Source: Pseudomonas sp. PIC25
GTDB taxonomy: Bacteria > Pseudomonadota > Gammaproteobacteria > Pseudomonadales > Pseudomonadaceae
Assembly (NCBI RefSeq): GCF_002286785.1
Contig: NZ_MUJY01000047.1
Coordinates: 1 to 64,000 of the forward strand
Length of the DNA: 64,000 nucleotides
Reading direction: 5' to 3'
Below, piece after piece: positions 1-9,090 of this stretch (position 1 is its first letter; the number at the start of each line of letters is the position of its first letter). The position numbers and the translations under genes are program-made. The notes beneath the pieces were generated by a model that ran no database searches, was not told the origin of the DNA, and saw only the letters and a list, made by a program, of their open reading frames with translations.

Positions 1-3000
1 AGCTCGACGCTGCGCTCCAGGCACACCGCGACCACCTGTTCGCGGCCGATGCCCTGGGCAGTCAGGGCCTGCGCCAGACGGTCGGCGCGCCGGTGCAGGG
101 CGGCGTAGCTAAGGGTTTCGCCCTCGAACACCAGTGCCGGCGCCTCGGGGCAGTGCTGCGCCTGGAGAGCCAGGGCCTCGCTCAGGGTCGTCGGGCCGGG
201 GTAGTGGCGCGCCGTGGCGTTCCACTCCTGCACGGTGCGCTGCCACTCCTGCGCGTCGAGCAGGCGGTGCTCGCTCAGCGGTCGCCCGGGCGCTTCCAGC
301 ATGGCCTCGAACAGTCGCACGAAGCGCTGCAGCCAGCGTTCGGCGGTGGCCTGCTCGAACAGGTCGTGGGCGAACATCAGGTTGAGTTCGATGGGCCCCT
401 GCGGCGGCGTGACGATATGGCATTCCAGATCGTATTGCGAATGGCTCAGCGGCGTGTCCAGCACCTCGAAGTCGAGGCCCGGGAAGCGCACGCGGCGCTC
501 CATCGGCAGTTGCTGCGCGACCATCACCTGGAACAGCGGCGCGTGGCTGAGGCGGCGCGACAGCGCCAGGTGGTCGACCAGCCGCTCGAAGGGCAGGTCC
601 TGGTGGCGCTGGGCTTCGAGCAGCGTCTCGCTGACCTGGCGGGCCAGCTCGGCGAAGCTCGGCTGACCGTGCAAACGCACACGCACCGGCAAGTTGTTGA
701 GCAGGATGCCGAGCAGCGCTTGGGTTTCCGCGCGGTCGCGATTGGACACCGGGGTGCCGAGGATCAGGTCGTCCTGGCCGCTCATGCGCTGCAGGAAACC
801 GGCGAAGGCGGCGAACACCAGGCTGTAGGTGGACTGCTGAAGGCTCGCCGCGAGGCTGCGGGCGCGCTCGCTGGCCTTGGGCGACAGGCGTGCGGCGAGC
901 ATGCCGGCGCGGTTCGACTGGGTGGCCGGACGCGGGCGGTCGGTGGGCAGCTCCAGCAGGTAGTCGCTGTCGTCGCGGGCCAGTTGCGTCTGCCAGTAGT
1001 CCAGATGCGCTTGCAACGTTGCCGGTTGCAGGCGCTGCTGCTGCCACAGGCTGTAGTCGGCGTATTGGATCGGCAGCGGCGGCAACTGCGGGGCTTGGCC
1101 GGCGTGCAGGGCGGCATAGAGCTGGGTCAGCTCACGCAGGGCGAGGGTGGCCGACCAGGCATCGGAGACCAGGTGGTGCAGGGTGATGGCCAGCACGTGC
1201 TGGCGTTCGTCCAGGCGTAGCAAGCGCGCCCGCAGCAGCGGCGGGGTGGTCAGGTCGAAGGGTTGGGCGAACCAGTCTTGCAGTTCGGCCTGCACGGCAG
1301 CATCGCCGGCACCTGCGAAATCGGTCAGCGGCAGCTCGAAGCTCAGCGCTTCGACGATGCGCTGGTAGGGCTGACCATTGTCGCTGGGGAAGGCGGTGCG
1401 CAGCACCTCGTGGCGCTCGATCAGCCACTGGAAGCTGGCGCGCAGGGCCTCGACGTCCAGGTCGCCGCTCAGGCGCAGGGCGAAGGGAATATTGAAGTGG
1501 GCGCTGCCGGGGTTCAGCTGCTCGACGAACCACAGGCGCTGCTGGGCGAACGACAGCGGCAGGCGCTCGGGCCGCGGCGGTGCGACGATGCGTTCGGCCT
1601 CCGCCTGTTCACTGTTGGGGGCGCTCAGTTGCCGGTCGATGGCCTGGGCCAACTGGCGCACGCTGGGACACTCGAACAGGGTCTTGAGCGGCAGCTCGAC
1701 GGCGAAGGCGGCGCGGATGCGCGACAGCATCTGGGTGGCCAGCAGCGAATGGCCGCCGAGGGCGAAGAAGCTGTCGGTGACGCCGAAGTGCTCCAGCGCC
1801 AGGATGTCCTGCCAGATGCCATGCAGGGTGCGTTCGGTTTCACTGGCCGGCGCAACGACCTCGCCGGCCGCTACGCTCCGGTCCAGCTCGCGTTGCGCCA
1901 GGCGCTTGCGGTCGACCTTGCCGTTGGCGTTGAGCGGCAGGGCGTCGAGCTCAACCAGGTGTTGCGGCACCATGTAGGCCGGCAATTGGCCGCCCAGGGC
2001 CAGCTTCAGTGCCGCCGCGTCGATGACGACGTCCTCGCGGGCGACCCAATAGCCCACCAGTTGCGCGTCGCCGCGGGCGTCCTGGTGCACCACCACCGCG
2101 GCGGCCTTCACGGTCGGGTGCTGCTGCAGTTTGGCCTCGATCTCGCCGAGCTCGATGCGGTGGCCACGGATCTTCACCTGCTGGTCGCGGCGACCGAGGA
2201 ATTCGATCACCCCGTCGGCGCGGTAGCGGCCCAGGTCGCCGGTGCGATAGAAACGCGCGCCGGGGCGCAGGGGATGCTCGACGAAGGCCGCCCGGGTGCG
2301 CTCGGCGTCGTTCAGGTAGCCACGGCCGACGCCGGCGCCGGCCACGCAGATTTCGCCGGGCACACCCACCGGCAGCGGACGCAGGGCGTCGTCGAGCACG
2401 TACAGCTCGGTATTCGGCGTCGGCCGGCCGATGGGCATGGCTTGCGCCTGTTCGTCGGAGGGCACGGCGATGGCATGGAACGCCACGTCGTCGGCACATT
2501 CCGCCGGGCCGTAGGCGTTCATCAGCGGTACGTGGGCGAAACGGGCGAACCAGTCGCGGCACAGGGCCGGCGGCAGCGCCTCGCCGGTCGGCAGCAGCCA
2601 GCGCAGGGCGCCGAGGTCGGTGGCCGGCGTGCTGGCGGCGAGCACGCCGCGGATCATCGCGGGCACCGCTTCCCATAGGGTCAGCCGCTCGTCCTGCAGG
2701 GCTTGCAGCAGGCGCTCGGGATCCTGGCTGACGGCATCCGGCAGGATGTGCACGGTGGCGCCGACCAGCGGCGCGGCGAGCAACTGCCAGACCGATATAT
2801 CGAAGGCCACCGAGGCGGTCTGGGCGATGCGGTCATGCTCGCCGAGGCCAAGGGTCGGCACCTTGCCGAAGATGTTGTTGAGCATGCCGCGTTGTTCCAC
2901 CAGGGCGCCCTTGGGCGTGCCGGTGGAGCCGGAGGTGAAGATCACGTAGGCCAGGTCGTCGGCCGAGCCGCGCGGGGCGATGACGGGCGCCTCGCCGTGC

Positions 3001-4808
3001 CGCCAGAGCGGCTCGATGGCGACGCGTTGCGGCGCGGCGGCGCCGAGGCGGGTGCAGAGGTCGATTGCCAGCGCCCCTTGGCTGTCGCCGACCAGCATCA
3101 GCGGCGCCTGGCTCAGCTCGAGGATTTCCGCCAGGCGCTGCGCCGGGTGCTTGACCTCCAGAGGCAGGTAGCAGGCGCCGGCCTTGAAGATGGCGATCAG
3201 CGCGGTGAGGTGGGCCACGCCTCGCTCGGCTAGCAGGGCCACGGCGCGGTCGGGCCCGGCGCCGGCTTCGATCAGCGCGGCGGCGAGGCGGCTGGCACGT
3301 GCGTCCAGTTCGGCATAGCTGAGCGTTTCGCCCGCGCAGACCACGGCGGCCTTGTCCGGCTGGCGCGCCACCTGCTCGGCGAACAGGCTGGCGTAGGTGC
3401 GATCCAGGGGGAAGGGTTGCTGCGTGCGGTTCCAGTCCACCAGCAGCAGTTGGCGTTCCTCCTCGCTCAGCAGTTGCAGCGAGGCGAGGCTGGCGTCGGG
3501 CTCGGCGAGGATGCCGAGGACAATCTGGCGCAGGTGGCCGAGCAGGCGCTCGATGCTGTCGCGGGCGAAGCGCCGACGGTCGTAGGAGATGCGCACGGCC
3601 AGGCGCTCGCCCGGCATGACCACCACGGTAAGGCCGTAGTGGGTGTGCACGCTATGTTCCATGTCGTCGAGGTTGAAGCTCAGCTCGCCGCTGAACAGCT
3701 TGTCGTCGATGGGCGCGTTCTCGTAGACCAGGATGCTGTCGAACAGCTCCTCGCCGCGCGGAAAATCGCTCCAGCCCTGGATGTCTACCAGGGCGCTGTG
3801 CTCGAACTCGCGCAGCGCCAGGTTGTGGCGCTGCAGCGCCTGCAACCAGGACGTTCGATCTTGCTGCTCGTCGATGCGTACGCGCAGCGGCAGGGTATTG
3901 ATGAACAGCCCGATCATCTCCTCCACGCCGGCCAGTTGCGGCGGGCGACCGGACACGGTGACGCCGAAGAGCACGTCGCGCAGGCCGCTGTAACGCGACA
4001 GCAGCAGGGCCCAGGCGCCCTGGAACAGGGTGTTGGGGGTGATCCGCCGGGTCTGGCAGAAGGCGGTCAGCTCGCGGGTCTGACGCGCGTCGAAACGGAT
4101 CTGGCTGTCGTCGACCAGCACCGCTTCGCGGTACTGGCTCTGCCGGGTGTGGCGTTCGATCACCAGTGGCGTGGGAGCATCCAGGCCCCGCAGTTGCTCC
4201 TGCCAGAACGCCTGCGCCTCGGGCAGGCTCTGCTGCTGCAGCCAGGCGATGTAGTCGCGGTAGGGGCGCGGCTTGCGCACGCTCGGCGTACGGCCCTGGC
4301 GCAGGGCGGCGTAGGCGTCGACGAAGTCGACCATGATCAGCGAGATGCACCAGGCGTCCATCAGGATGTGGTGGAAGCTGCGGATCATCTCGTGGCGCCC
4401 GGCGCCCAGGCGTACCAGGCGTACGCGGATCAGCGGCGGCTTGGCCAAGTTGAAGCCGTTGCGCTGCTCCTGTTCCAGCAGTGCCTGGATATGCGCCTCC
4501 TGCTGCTCGGGAGCGAGGCCTTCGAGGTCGATGAATTCGACCGGATCGGCGACTTCGCGATGCACCACCTGCAACGGCTGTTTCTGGGTCTTCCAGAGGA
4601 AACTGGTGCGCAGCGCCGGGTGGGCGGCGATCACCTGCCGCCAGGCCTCGAGAAACGCCTCCACCGACAGGTCGCCGCCGATGCGGTAGCGATCCTGCAT
4701 CAGGTAGACCCCGGATTCCTGGTGCAGCAGGCTCTGGAACAGCATGCCCTGCTGCAGCGGTGACAGGGGGTAGAGGTCTTCGAGGTGGTGTGCGGTCTTG
4801 TTCGTCAT
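1..4808 (-). CDS. Non-ribosomal peptide synthetase, C-A-T-C-A..., 3' end outside window
   Basis: The reading frame is open from the ATG at 4808 to the window edge (about 1602 codons), so the gene is C-terminally incomplete here. Domains seen: condensation C1 (about 8-440, HHILMDA at 146-152), adenylation A1 (about 465-960, core TSGSTGTPKG near 625, A10 NGKVDR), carrier T1 (GGHSLL, phosphopantetheine Ser about 1021), C2 (HHLVSDA from 1211) and the start of A2. It begins directly with a C domain, so it should accept an upstream peptidyl or acyl intermediate. Reading the ten A1 pocket positions by alignment to GrsA gives DIWELTADDK, which I recall as a 2,4-diaminobutyrate code. That fits the aminotransferase at 14173. 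Both C domains have Ala in place of the Gly of HHxxxDG. The gene lies 54 bp after the short NRPS in the same operon, with a weak AAGG ribosome site. Confidence 0.95.
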   Translation of the reverse strand, partial: MTNKTAHHLEDLYPLSPLQQGMLFQSLLHQESGVYLMQDRYRIGGDLSVEAFLEAWRQVIAAHPALRTSFLWKTQKQPLQVVHREVADPVEFIDLEGLAPEQQEAHIQALLEQEQRNGFNLAKPPLIRVRLVRLGAGRHEMIRSFHHILMDAWCISLIMVDFVDAYAALRQGRTPSVRKPRPYRDYIAWLQQQSLPEAQAFWQEQLRGLDAPTPLVIERHTRQSQYREAVLVDDSQIRFDARQTRELTAFCQTRRITPNTLFQGAWALLLSRYSGLRDVLFGVTVSGRPPQLAGVEEMIGLFINTLPLRVRIDEQQDRTSWLQALQRHNLALREFEHSALVDIQGWSDFPRGEELFDSILVYENAPIDDKLFSGELSFNLDDMEHSVHTHYGLTVVVMPGERLAVRISYDRRRFARDSIERLLGHLRQIVLGILAEPDASLASLQLLSEEERQLLLVDWNRTQQPFPLDRTYASLFAEQVARQPDKAAVVCAGETLSYAELDARASRLAAALIEAGAGPDRAVALLAERGVAHLTALIAIFKAGACYLPLEVKHPAQRLAEILELSQAPLMLVGDSQGALAIDLCTRLGAAAPQRVAIEPLWRHGEAPVIAPRGSADDLAYVIFTSGSTGTPKGALVEQRGMLNNIFGKVPTLGLGEHDRIAQTASVAFDISVWQLLAAPLVGATVHILPDAVSQDPERLLQALQDERLTLWEAVPAMIRGVLAASTPATDLGALRWLLPTGEALPPALCRDWFARFAHVPLMNAYGPAECADDVAFHAIAVPSDEQAQAMPIGRPTPNTELYVLDDALRPLPVGVPGEICVAGAGVGRGYLNDAERTRAAFVEHPLRPGARFYRTGDLGRYRADGVIEFLGRRDQQVKIRGHRIELGEIEAKLQQHPTVKAAAVVVHQDARGDAQLVGYWVAREDVVIDAAALKLALGGQLPAYMVPQHLVELDALPLNANGKVDRKRLAQRELDRSVAAGEVVAPASETERTLHGIWQDILALEHFGVTDSFFALGGHSLLATQMLSRIRAAFAVELPLKTLFECPSVRQLAQAIDRQLSAPNSEQAEAERIVAPPRPERLPLSFAQQRLWFVEQLNPGSAHFNIPFALRLSGDLDVEALRASFQWLIERHEVLRTAFPSDNGQPYQRIVEALSFELPLTDFAGAGDAAVQAELQDWFAQPFDLTTPPLLRARLLRLDERQHVLAITLHHLVSDAWSATLALRELTQLYAALHAGQAPQLPPLPIQYADYSLWQQQRLQPATLQAHLDYWQTQLARDDSDYLLELPTDRPRPATQSNRAGMLAARLSPKASERARSLAASLQQSTYSLVFAAFAGFLQRMSGQDDLILGTPVSNRDRAETQALLGILLNNLPVRVRLHGQPSFAELARQVSETLLEAQRHQDLPFERLVDHLALSRRLSHAPLFQVMVAQQLPMERRVRFPGLDFEVLDTPLSHSQYDLECHIVTPPQGPIELNLMFAHDLFEQATAERWLQRFVRLFEAMLEAPGRPLSEHRLLDAQEWQRTVQEWNATARHYPGPTTLSEALALQAQHCPEAPALVFEGETLSYAALHRRADRLAQALTAQGIGREQVVAVCLERSVE

Positions 4809-4862
4809 CCGGGTGACCTTTTTTCTAGGAATGGGTGAGGGGGCGCAAGGCAAGGCCCCGGT

Positions 4863-7800
4863 TCAATCGGTCGCGTTGAGTTCCGCCAACAGATCGCCGA
4901 AGGCTTCGTCGTCGAGCGCGGCCAGGGGGAAGTCCGCCGCCGTGCCAGTCGTCCTGACCTGCGCGGCGCAGCTTGCCGGCATCTGTTCGTCGGGAACGCC
5001 ACGGGTGGCGACCTGGGCCATGCGCTCGATGGTTTCGCTCTCGAAGATCTGCTTGGCGCTGAGGCGGATGCCTTGCTGGTTGGCGCGCGAGACGATCTGC
5101 AGGCTGAGAATCGAGTCGCCGCCGATCTGGAAGAAGTTGTCCTGCACGCCGATGCGCTCGCGCTTGAGCACCTGCTGGCAGATGTCCGCCAGGGCCGCCT
5201 CCAGTTCGTTGCGCGGCGCCACGTAGGCGGCGCTGGCGGCGACGAGCCGATCCGGGTCGGGCAGGGCGTTGAGGTCGAGCTTGCCGTTGGGCGTGTGTGG
5301 CAGGGCCGCGAGGTGGACGAAGGCCGCCGGCACCATGTAGCCCGGCAGGCGGTCGTGAAGGAAACTGCTCAACGCCTGGGCCTCGGGCACGTAGCCGTGG
5401 CGGTCGGTGAAGTAGGCGATCAGGCGCGCGCCGCCTTCGTGCTGCTGGGCGACCACCACCGCCTCGCGCACCTCGGAATGGCTCTGCAATACGCGCTCGA
5501 TTTCGCCGCGCTCGACACGGTGACCGCGAATCTTGATCTGCTGGTCGCGGCGGCCGAGGAAGTCCAGGCGGCCGTCGACGCGGCGTCGGGCGAGGTCGCC
5601 GGTGCGGTACAGGCGCTGGCCCTGAGCGATGTGCGGGTAATGCACGAAGGCGCTGGCGGTCTGCTCGGGCAGGCCCAGGTAGCCGCTGGCCAGGGTCGGC
5701 CCGCCGAGGTGGATCTCGCCGGGCTCGCCGATGGCGGCCGGCTGGCCGTGCTCGTTCAGCAGCCACAGGCCCATGCCGGGAATCGGCCGGCCGATGCTGA
5801 TCGCGCGCTCGCCGGGCGCCGCGTCGCTGAGCACCTCGGCGGTGGCCCAGACGGTGGCTTCGGTCGGTCCGTATTCGTTGACCAATTGAGCCTGCGCCGC
5901 CTTGCCGCGGTGTTTGTCCAGCACGCGCGGCGTGCAGGGCTCGCCGGCCACGATCCAGGTGCGCAGGTGGGCGAGGGTGGCAGGGGCGCAGTACTCCAGC
6001 AGCGTCTCGTACAGCGACGGCAGCGACAGGCCGTGGCTGACCCGGTGGCGCTCGATCAGGCCGCCCAGCACCTCCAGGTCGAGTTCCTCGCCGCTGGCCG
6101 GCAGTACCAGCAGGCCGCCCTGGCACAGCGTCCAGTAGATGCCGGCCACCGAGCTGTCGAAGGACAGCGACGAGAGCAGCAGGTAGGCCCGCACCGGCTC
6201 GCGGTAGAAGGCCATGCGCACCTGGGTCGAGCGGCTCAGGGCGGCGTGGCTGATCGGCACGCCCTTGGGCTGGCCGGAGGAGCCGGAGGTGTAGATCAGG
6301 TAGGCGGTCTGTTCGCCGGCCGCGCTCGGCAGCGCCAGGTCGTCAGCGCTCGGAAGGTCGGGAACGGCGTCCAGCAGCAGGGTCGGCACGCTGCTGGCGA
6401 CGCTGTCTTGCAGCCCGGTGGTACTGAGCAGCAGACGCGCCGCGCTGTTGTCGATCATGTAGGCCAGGCGCTCGCCCGGATAGGCCGGGTCGAGGGGCAG
6501 GTAGGCCGCGCCCGCTTTCAATGCGGCCAGCATGGCGACGATGGCCTGGCGCTCGCGACGCATGAGGATGCCGACCACGTCGCCGGCCTGTACGCCCTCG
6601 GCGCGCAGGCGCCGGGCCAGGGCATCGACCTGGGCGAGCAGCTCGCCGTAGCCGGTCACGCCGCTGCCGTCGGCCAGCGCCGGGGCGTCGGGATTGGCCA
6701 GGGCAAGCTCCTCGATCAGCGCGAGCACGCCGACATCGCGCACTTCCACCGGGTCGATGCCGGCCTGCAACTCCTGTTCCTGATGCGGGCCGAGCAGGGG
6801 CAGCGCGCCGAGCGCCCGGCCGTCCGCGCACAGGCCCTGCAGCAGCAGCGCCCATTGCTCCTCGAGGCAGGCGATGGCATTGGCATCGAAGCGCGCTTGG
6901 TCGTAGGCCAGACGCAGTTCCAGCGTCGCGTCATTGGCCGTGCGGCATTCCAGGCCGAGGGCGAACGGCGAGTGGAAGCCGCTGGCGGCGACCACGGCGC
7001 CCAGTTCTGCGGGCAAATCGAGTTCGCGCCAGGCGAAATACAAGGCGCAGGCCTGTGCGCTGTCGTAGTGATCGCGCCAGCCTCTGGCTTGACGCAGGGG
7101 GCCGAGCAGCGCCGTGGCCTGCGGCGCCAGCGGTGCCTGCAGGTCGACCTCGGCCTGCACCGGCAGGAATTGCTCGAACAGCCCCAGGGCCTGTTCCAGT
7201 CCTTCGCCCCGGCCGCTGTCGTGCCAGCCGAGCTGGATGCGCTGCTGGCCGCTGAGCCGTGCCAGCAGCACGCACCAGGCGGCGAACAGCCATTCGTCCA
7301 GGCCCATTCTGGCCTGCGCGGCCACCCGTTGCAGTTCGGCGCGTGACGGAACGCCGCCCAGCGCGTGCAGGGCGGGCTGGCCATTCGCGCTGCCGGCCGC
7401 CTGCAGGCCGTGCAGCTCGAGGGGGGCGTTTTCCGTGCGTGCCTGCTGCCAGAAACGTACTGCCTGGCCATCGGCTTCGTCCTCCAGCAGGCCGTTCTTC
7501 CACTCCGCGTAATCGACGTATTGCAGGCGCTCCTCGGCAGGCGCGCCAAGCAGCTCGGCGGCGATCAGCGTCAGGCTGGTCAGATCCAGGGCGTCGGCCG
7601 CGCCCTCGAGGCACAGCAGCCAGCGTTCGTCGGCGACCCGCACATAGCGCACCGACAGCACGCTGTCCTGCGCCAATGTGGTCTCGGCGAGACGGGCGTC
7701 GCGCTGCGCCGCACCTTCGTCACGCCAGTCCTCGGTGGCGAAGGCGACACGCGGCTGGTCCTCGATCACCTGGATCGGCAGGGCCATGCCGGGCACGGCG

Positions 7801-7982
7801 TGCAGCGCGGTGCGCAGGATTTCTTCGCGCTCGGCCAAGTCGTACAGGCGCGCCTCGATCTCGGCCGCCGAGGGCCCCCGGGTCACATCGATGACCAGCC
7901 GGCTGCCGCGCGCCCCGTGTTGGGCGTCGCGCCAGGCACGGGCCTGTTGTGGAGAGATGCGAAATCCTGTCAGAGCCGACAT
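4863..7982 (-). CDS. NRPS with degenerate condensation-like (interface-type) domain, A and T
   Basis: The product has 1039 residues. The ATG at 7982 follows a GAGGAAA ribosome site; longer starts run into the upstream hydroxylase gene. Residues about 1-430 resemble a condensation domain, but the HHxxxDG position reads LEGAADA (125-131): both histidines are gone, so peptide bond formation is unlikely. An adenylation domain follows (about 450-930, core TSGSSGQPKG, NGKLDL near the end), then a carrier domain with GGDSILSL. My reading of the pocket code is DSALIAEVWK; I recall codes of this form for histidine but cannot verify it. Condensation-like domains without active histidines, called interface domains, are known to pair with siderophore beta-hydroxylases, and two such hydroxylase genes lie immediately upstream. 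I infer that this protein loads the residue that gets hydroxylated. Confidence 0.93.
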   Translation of the reverse strand: MSALTGFRISPQQARAWRDAQHGARGSRLVIDVTRGPSAAEIEARLYDLAEREEILRTALHAVPGMALPIQVIEDQPRVAFATEDWRDEGAAQRDARLAETTLAQDSVLSVRYVRVADERWLLCLEGAADALDLTSLTLIAAELLGAPAEERLQYVDYAEWKNGLLEDEADGQAVRFWQQARTENAPLELHGLQAAGSANGQPALHALGGVPSRAELQRVAAQARMGLDEWLFAAWCVLLARLSGQQRIQLGWHDSGRGEGLEQALGLFEQFLPVQAEVDLQAPLAPQATALLGPLRQARGWRDHYDSAQACALYFAWRELDLPAELGAVVAASGFHSPFALGLECRTANDATLELRLAYDQARFDANAIACLEEQWALLLQGLCADGRALGALPLLGPHQEQELQAGIDPVEVRDVGVLALIEELALANPDAPALADGSGVTGYGELLAQVDALARRLRAEGVQAGDVVGILMRRERQAIVAMLAALKAGAAYLPLDPAYPGERLAYMIDNSAARLLLSTTGLQDSVASSVPTLLLDAVPDLPSADDLALPSAAGEQTAYLIYTSGSSGQPKGVPISHAALSRSTQVRMAFYREPVRAYLLLSSLSFDSSVAGIYWTLCQGGLLVLPASGEELDLEVLGGLIERHRVSHGLSLPSLYETLLEYCAPATLAHLRTWIVAGEPCTPRVLDKHRGKAAQAQLVNEYGPTEATVWATAEVLSDAAPGERAISIGRPIPGMGLWLLNEHGQPAAIGEPGEIHLGGPTLASGYLGLPEQTASAFVHYPHIAQGQRLYRTGDLARRRVDGRLDFLGRRDQQIKIRGHRVERGEIERVLQSHSEVREAVVVAQQHEGGARLIAYFTDRHGYVPEAQALSSFLHDRLPGYMVPAAFVHLAALPHTPNGKLDLNALPDPDRLVAASAAYVAPRNELEAALADICQQVLKRERIGVQDNFFQIGGDSILSLQIVSRANQQGIRLSAKQIFESETIERMAQVATRGVPDEQMPASCAAQVRTTGTAADFPLAALDDEAFGDLLAELNATD

Positions 7983-8022
7983 GGCGTTTCCTCGTGAACG
8001 AAGGTGAAAAGGAAGAGGCGTA

Positions 8023-9075
8023 TCAGAGTTGTACGTCGCTGCCGGCGGTGGCTTCGGCCATGCCGGTGTAGATCTTGCGCGGGCCGCCGTAGGGCTCGCG
8101 GCCATGCACCGCGAGCATGTTGTCGAGCAGCAGCACGTCGCCGCGCTGCCAGGGGAACTTCACCAGCGCGCCCAGGTAGGCGGCGCGCAGTGTTTCCAGG
8201 ACGTCCTGCTCGATGGGGCTGCCGTCGCCATAGAAGGTGTTGGTCGGCAGGTCCAGCGGCGAGAAGCCGGCGCCGAGCGAGTCGCGGATGGCCGCGGGCA
8301 GAGTGCTGACATGGAAGAAGGTGCCATGGTTGAACCAGGCCTCCTCGCCGGTACGCGGATGGCGTGCCAGCGCGGCGCCGACTTGGCGGGTGCGCAGGCG
8401 GTTGCCGTCCTTCCACTCCACCTCGATCCCCACGGAGGCGCAGTAGGTCTCCACCTCGGCGCGGTCGTCGGTCTGGAATACCGACTGCCAGGGCAGGCCG
8501 AAGCCATCGCCGTAGTTGCGCACGTAGAGAATCTTCTTGCGCCGGAAGGTCTCGACGATCTGCGGCGGAATCAGCGCCTTGACCCGGCGCACCGAGCCGA
8601 TCGGCGTCTCGCCGCCGGTCTGCGACGGTTGATGGCAGTAGAAGAACAGCCGCAGCGGGAAGCGCGGCGAGTAGGAGTGCTCGTTGTGCGGGAAGATCAC
8701 CTGGTCGGCGGGGTAATCCGTCGAGGTATAGATGTTGCCGCCCACCCGGGTACGCGGCGAGGCGCGGAACATGTACTCCAGCGCACCGGACGACAGCGCC
8801 CCGATGACGGCATTGAAATGCTCGACCGATTGCACGTCGAAACCGCGGAATAGGATGGCGCCATGCTGCAGCAGCTTCTGCTCCAGCGAGTCGCGGTTCT
8901 GCGCGGCCCATTGCACCAGGTCGACGCCGGCCAGGTTCGGTTCGACCAGCCAGGGCAGGTCCCAAGCCGGGTCCAGCAGGCGTTCGCCGACGATGCTCTG
9001 CTGCGACAGCACGATGGGTTTGCGGCGGGCGGCGCCGGCGATGGGGCGGTTGCCGGACGGAGGAATGGCGGTCAT
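8023..9075 (-). CDS. TauD/TfdA-family (SyrP-like) Fe(II)/2-oxoglutarate hydroxylase
   Basis: The protein has 350 residues and the fold signature of 2-oxoglutarate-dependent oxygenases. Metal ligands are visible as HNE (130-132) and a distal His in AVHGRE (324); the 2-oxoglutarate arginine is probably R333 in GGPRKIY. SyrP-like members hydroxylate the beta carbon of an amino acid held on an NRPS carrier domain, here most likely the one on the adjacent short NRPS. An AAGGAG ribosome site precedes the ATG. The gene lies 15 bp after the free-standing C-domain gene and 40 bp before the short NRPS, so co-transcription is very likely. Beta-hydroxy-Asp or beta-hydroxy-His produced this way would serve as a bidentate iron ligand. 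The substrate is inferred only. Confidence 0.9.
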   Translation of the reverse strand: MTAIPPSGNRPIAGAARRKPIVLSQQSIVGERLLDPAWDLPWLVEPNLAGVDLVQWAAQNRDSLEQKLLQHGAILFRGFDVQSVEHFNAVIGALSSGALEYMFRASPRTRVGGNIYTSTDYPADQVIFPHNEHSYSPRFPLRLFFYCHQPSQTGGETPIGSVRRVKALIPPQIVETFRRKKILYVRNYGDGFGLPWQSVFQTDDRAEVETYCASVGIEVEWKDGNRLRTRQVGAALARHPRTGEEAWFNHGTFFHVSTLPAAIRDSLGAGFSPLDLPTNTFYGDGSPIEQDVLETLRAAYLGALVKFPWQRGDVLLLDNMLAVHGREPYGGPRKIYTGMAEATAGSDVQL

Positions 9076-9090
9076 GCGGGCTCCTTGTCG

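Noticed and set aside
93-7346. Long plus-strand frames (93-1220, 1263-2678, 3417-4763, 5073-7346) opposite the NRPS genes
   Set aside because: Gln/Ala/Arg/Gly-rich translations without motifs, no ribosome sites, and antisense to well-supported NRPS domains; typical GC-rich shadow frames.
7983-8105. Longer start of the short NRPS
   Set aside because: Would overlap the hydroxylase gene and lacks a ribosome site; the ATG at 7982 has GAGGAAA.
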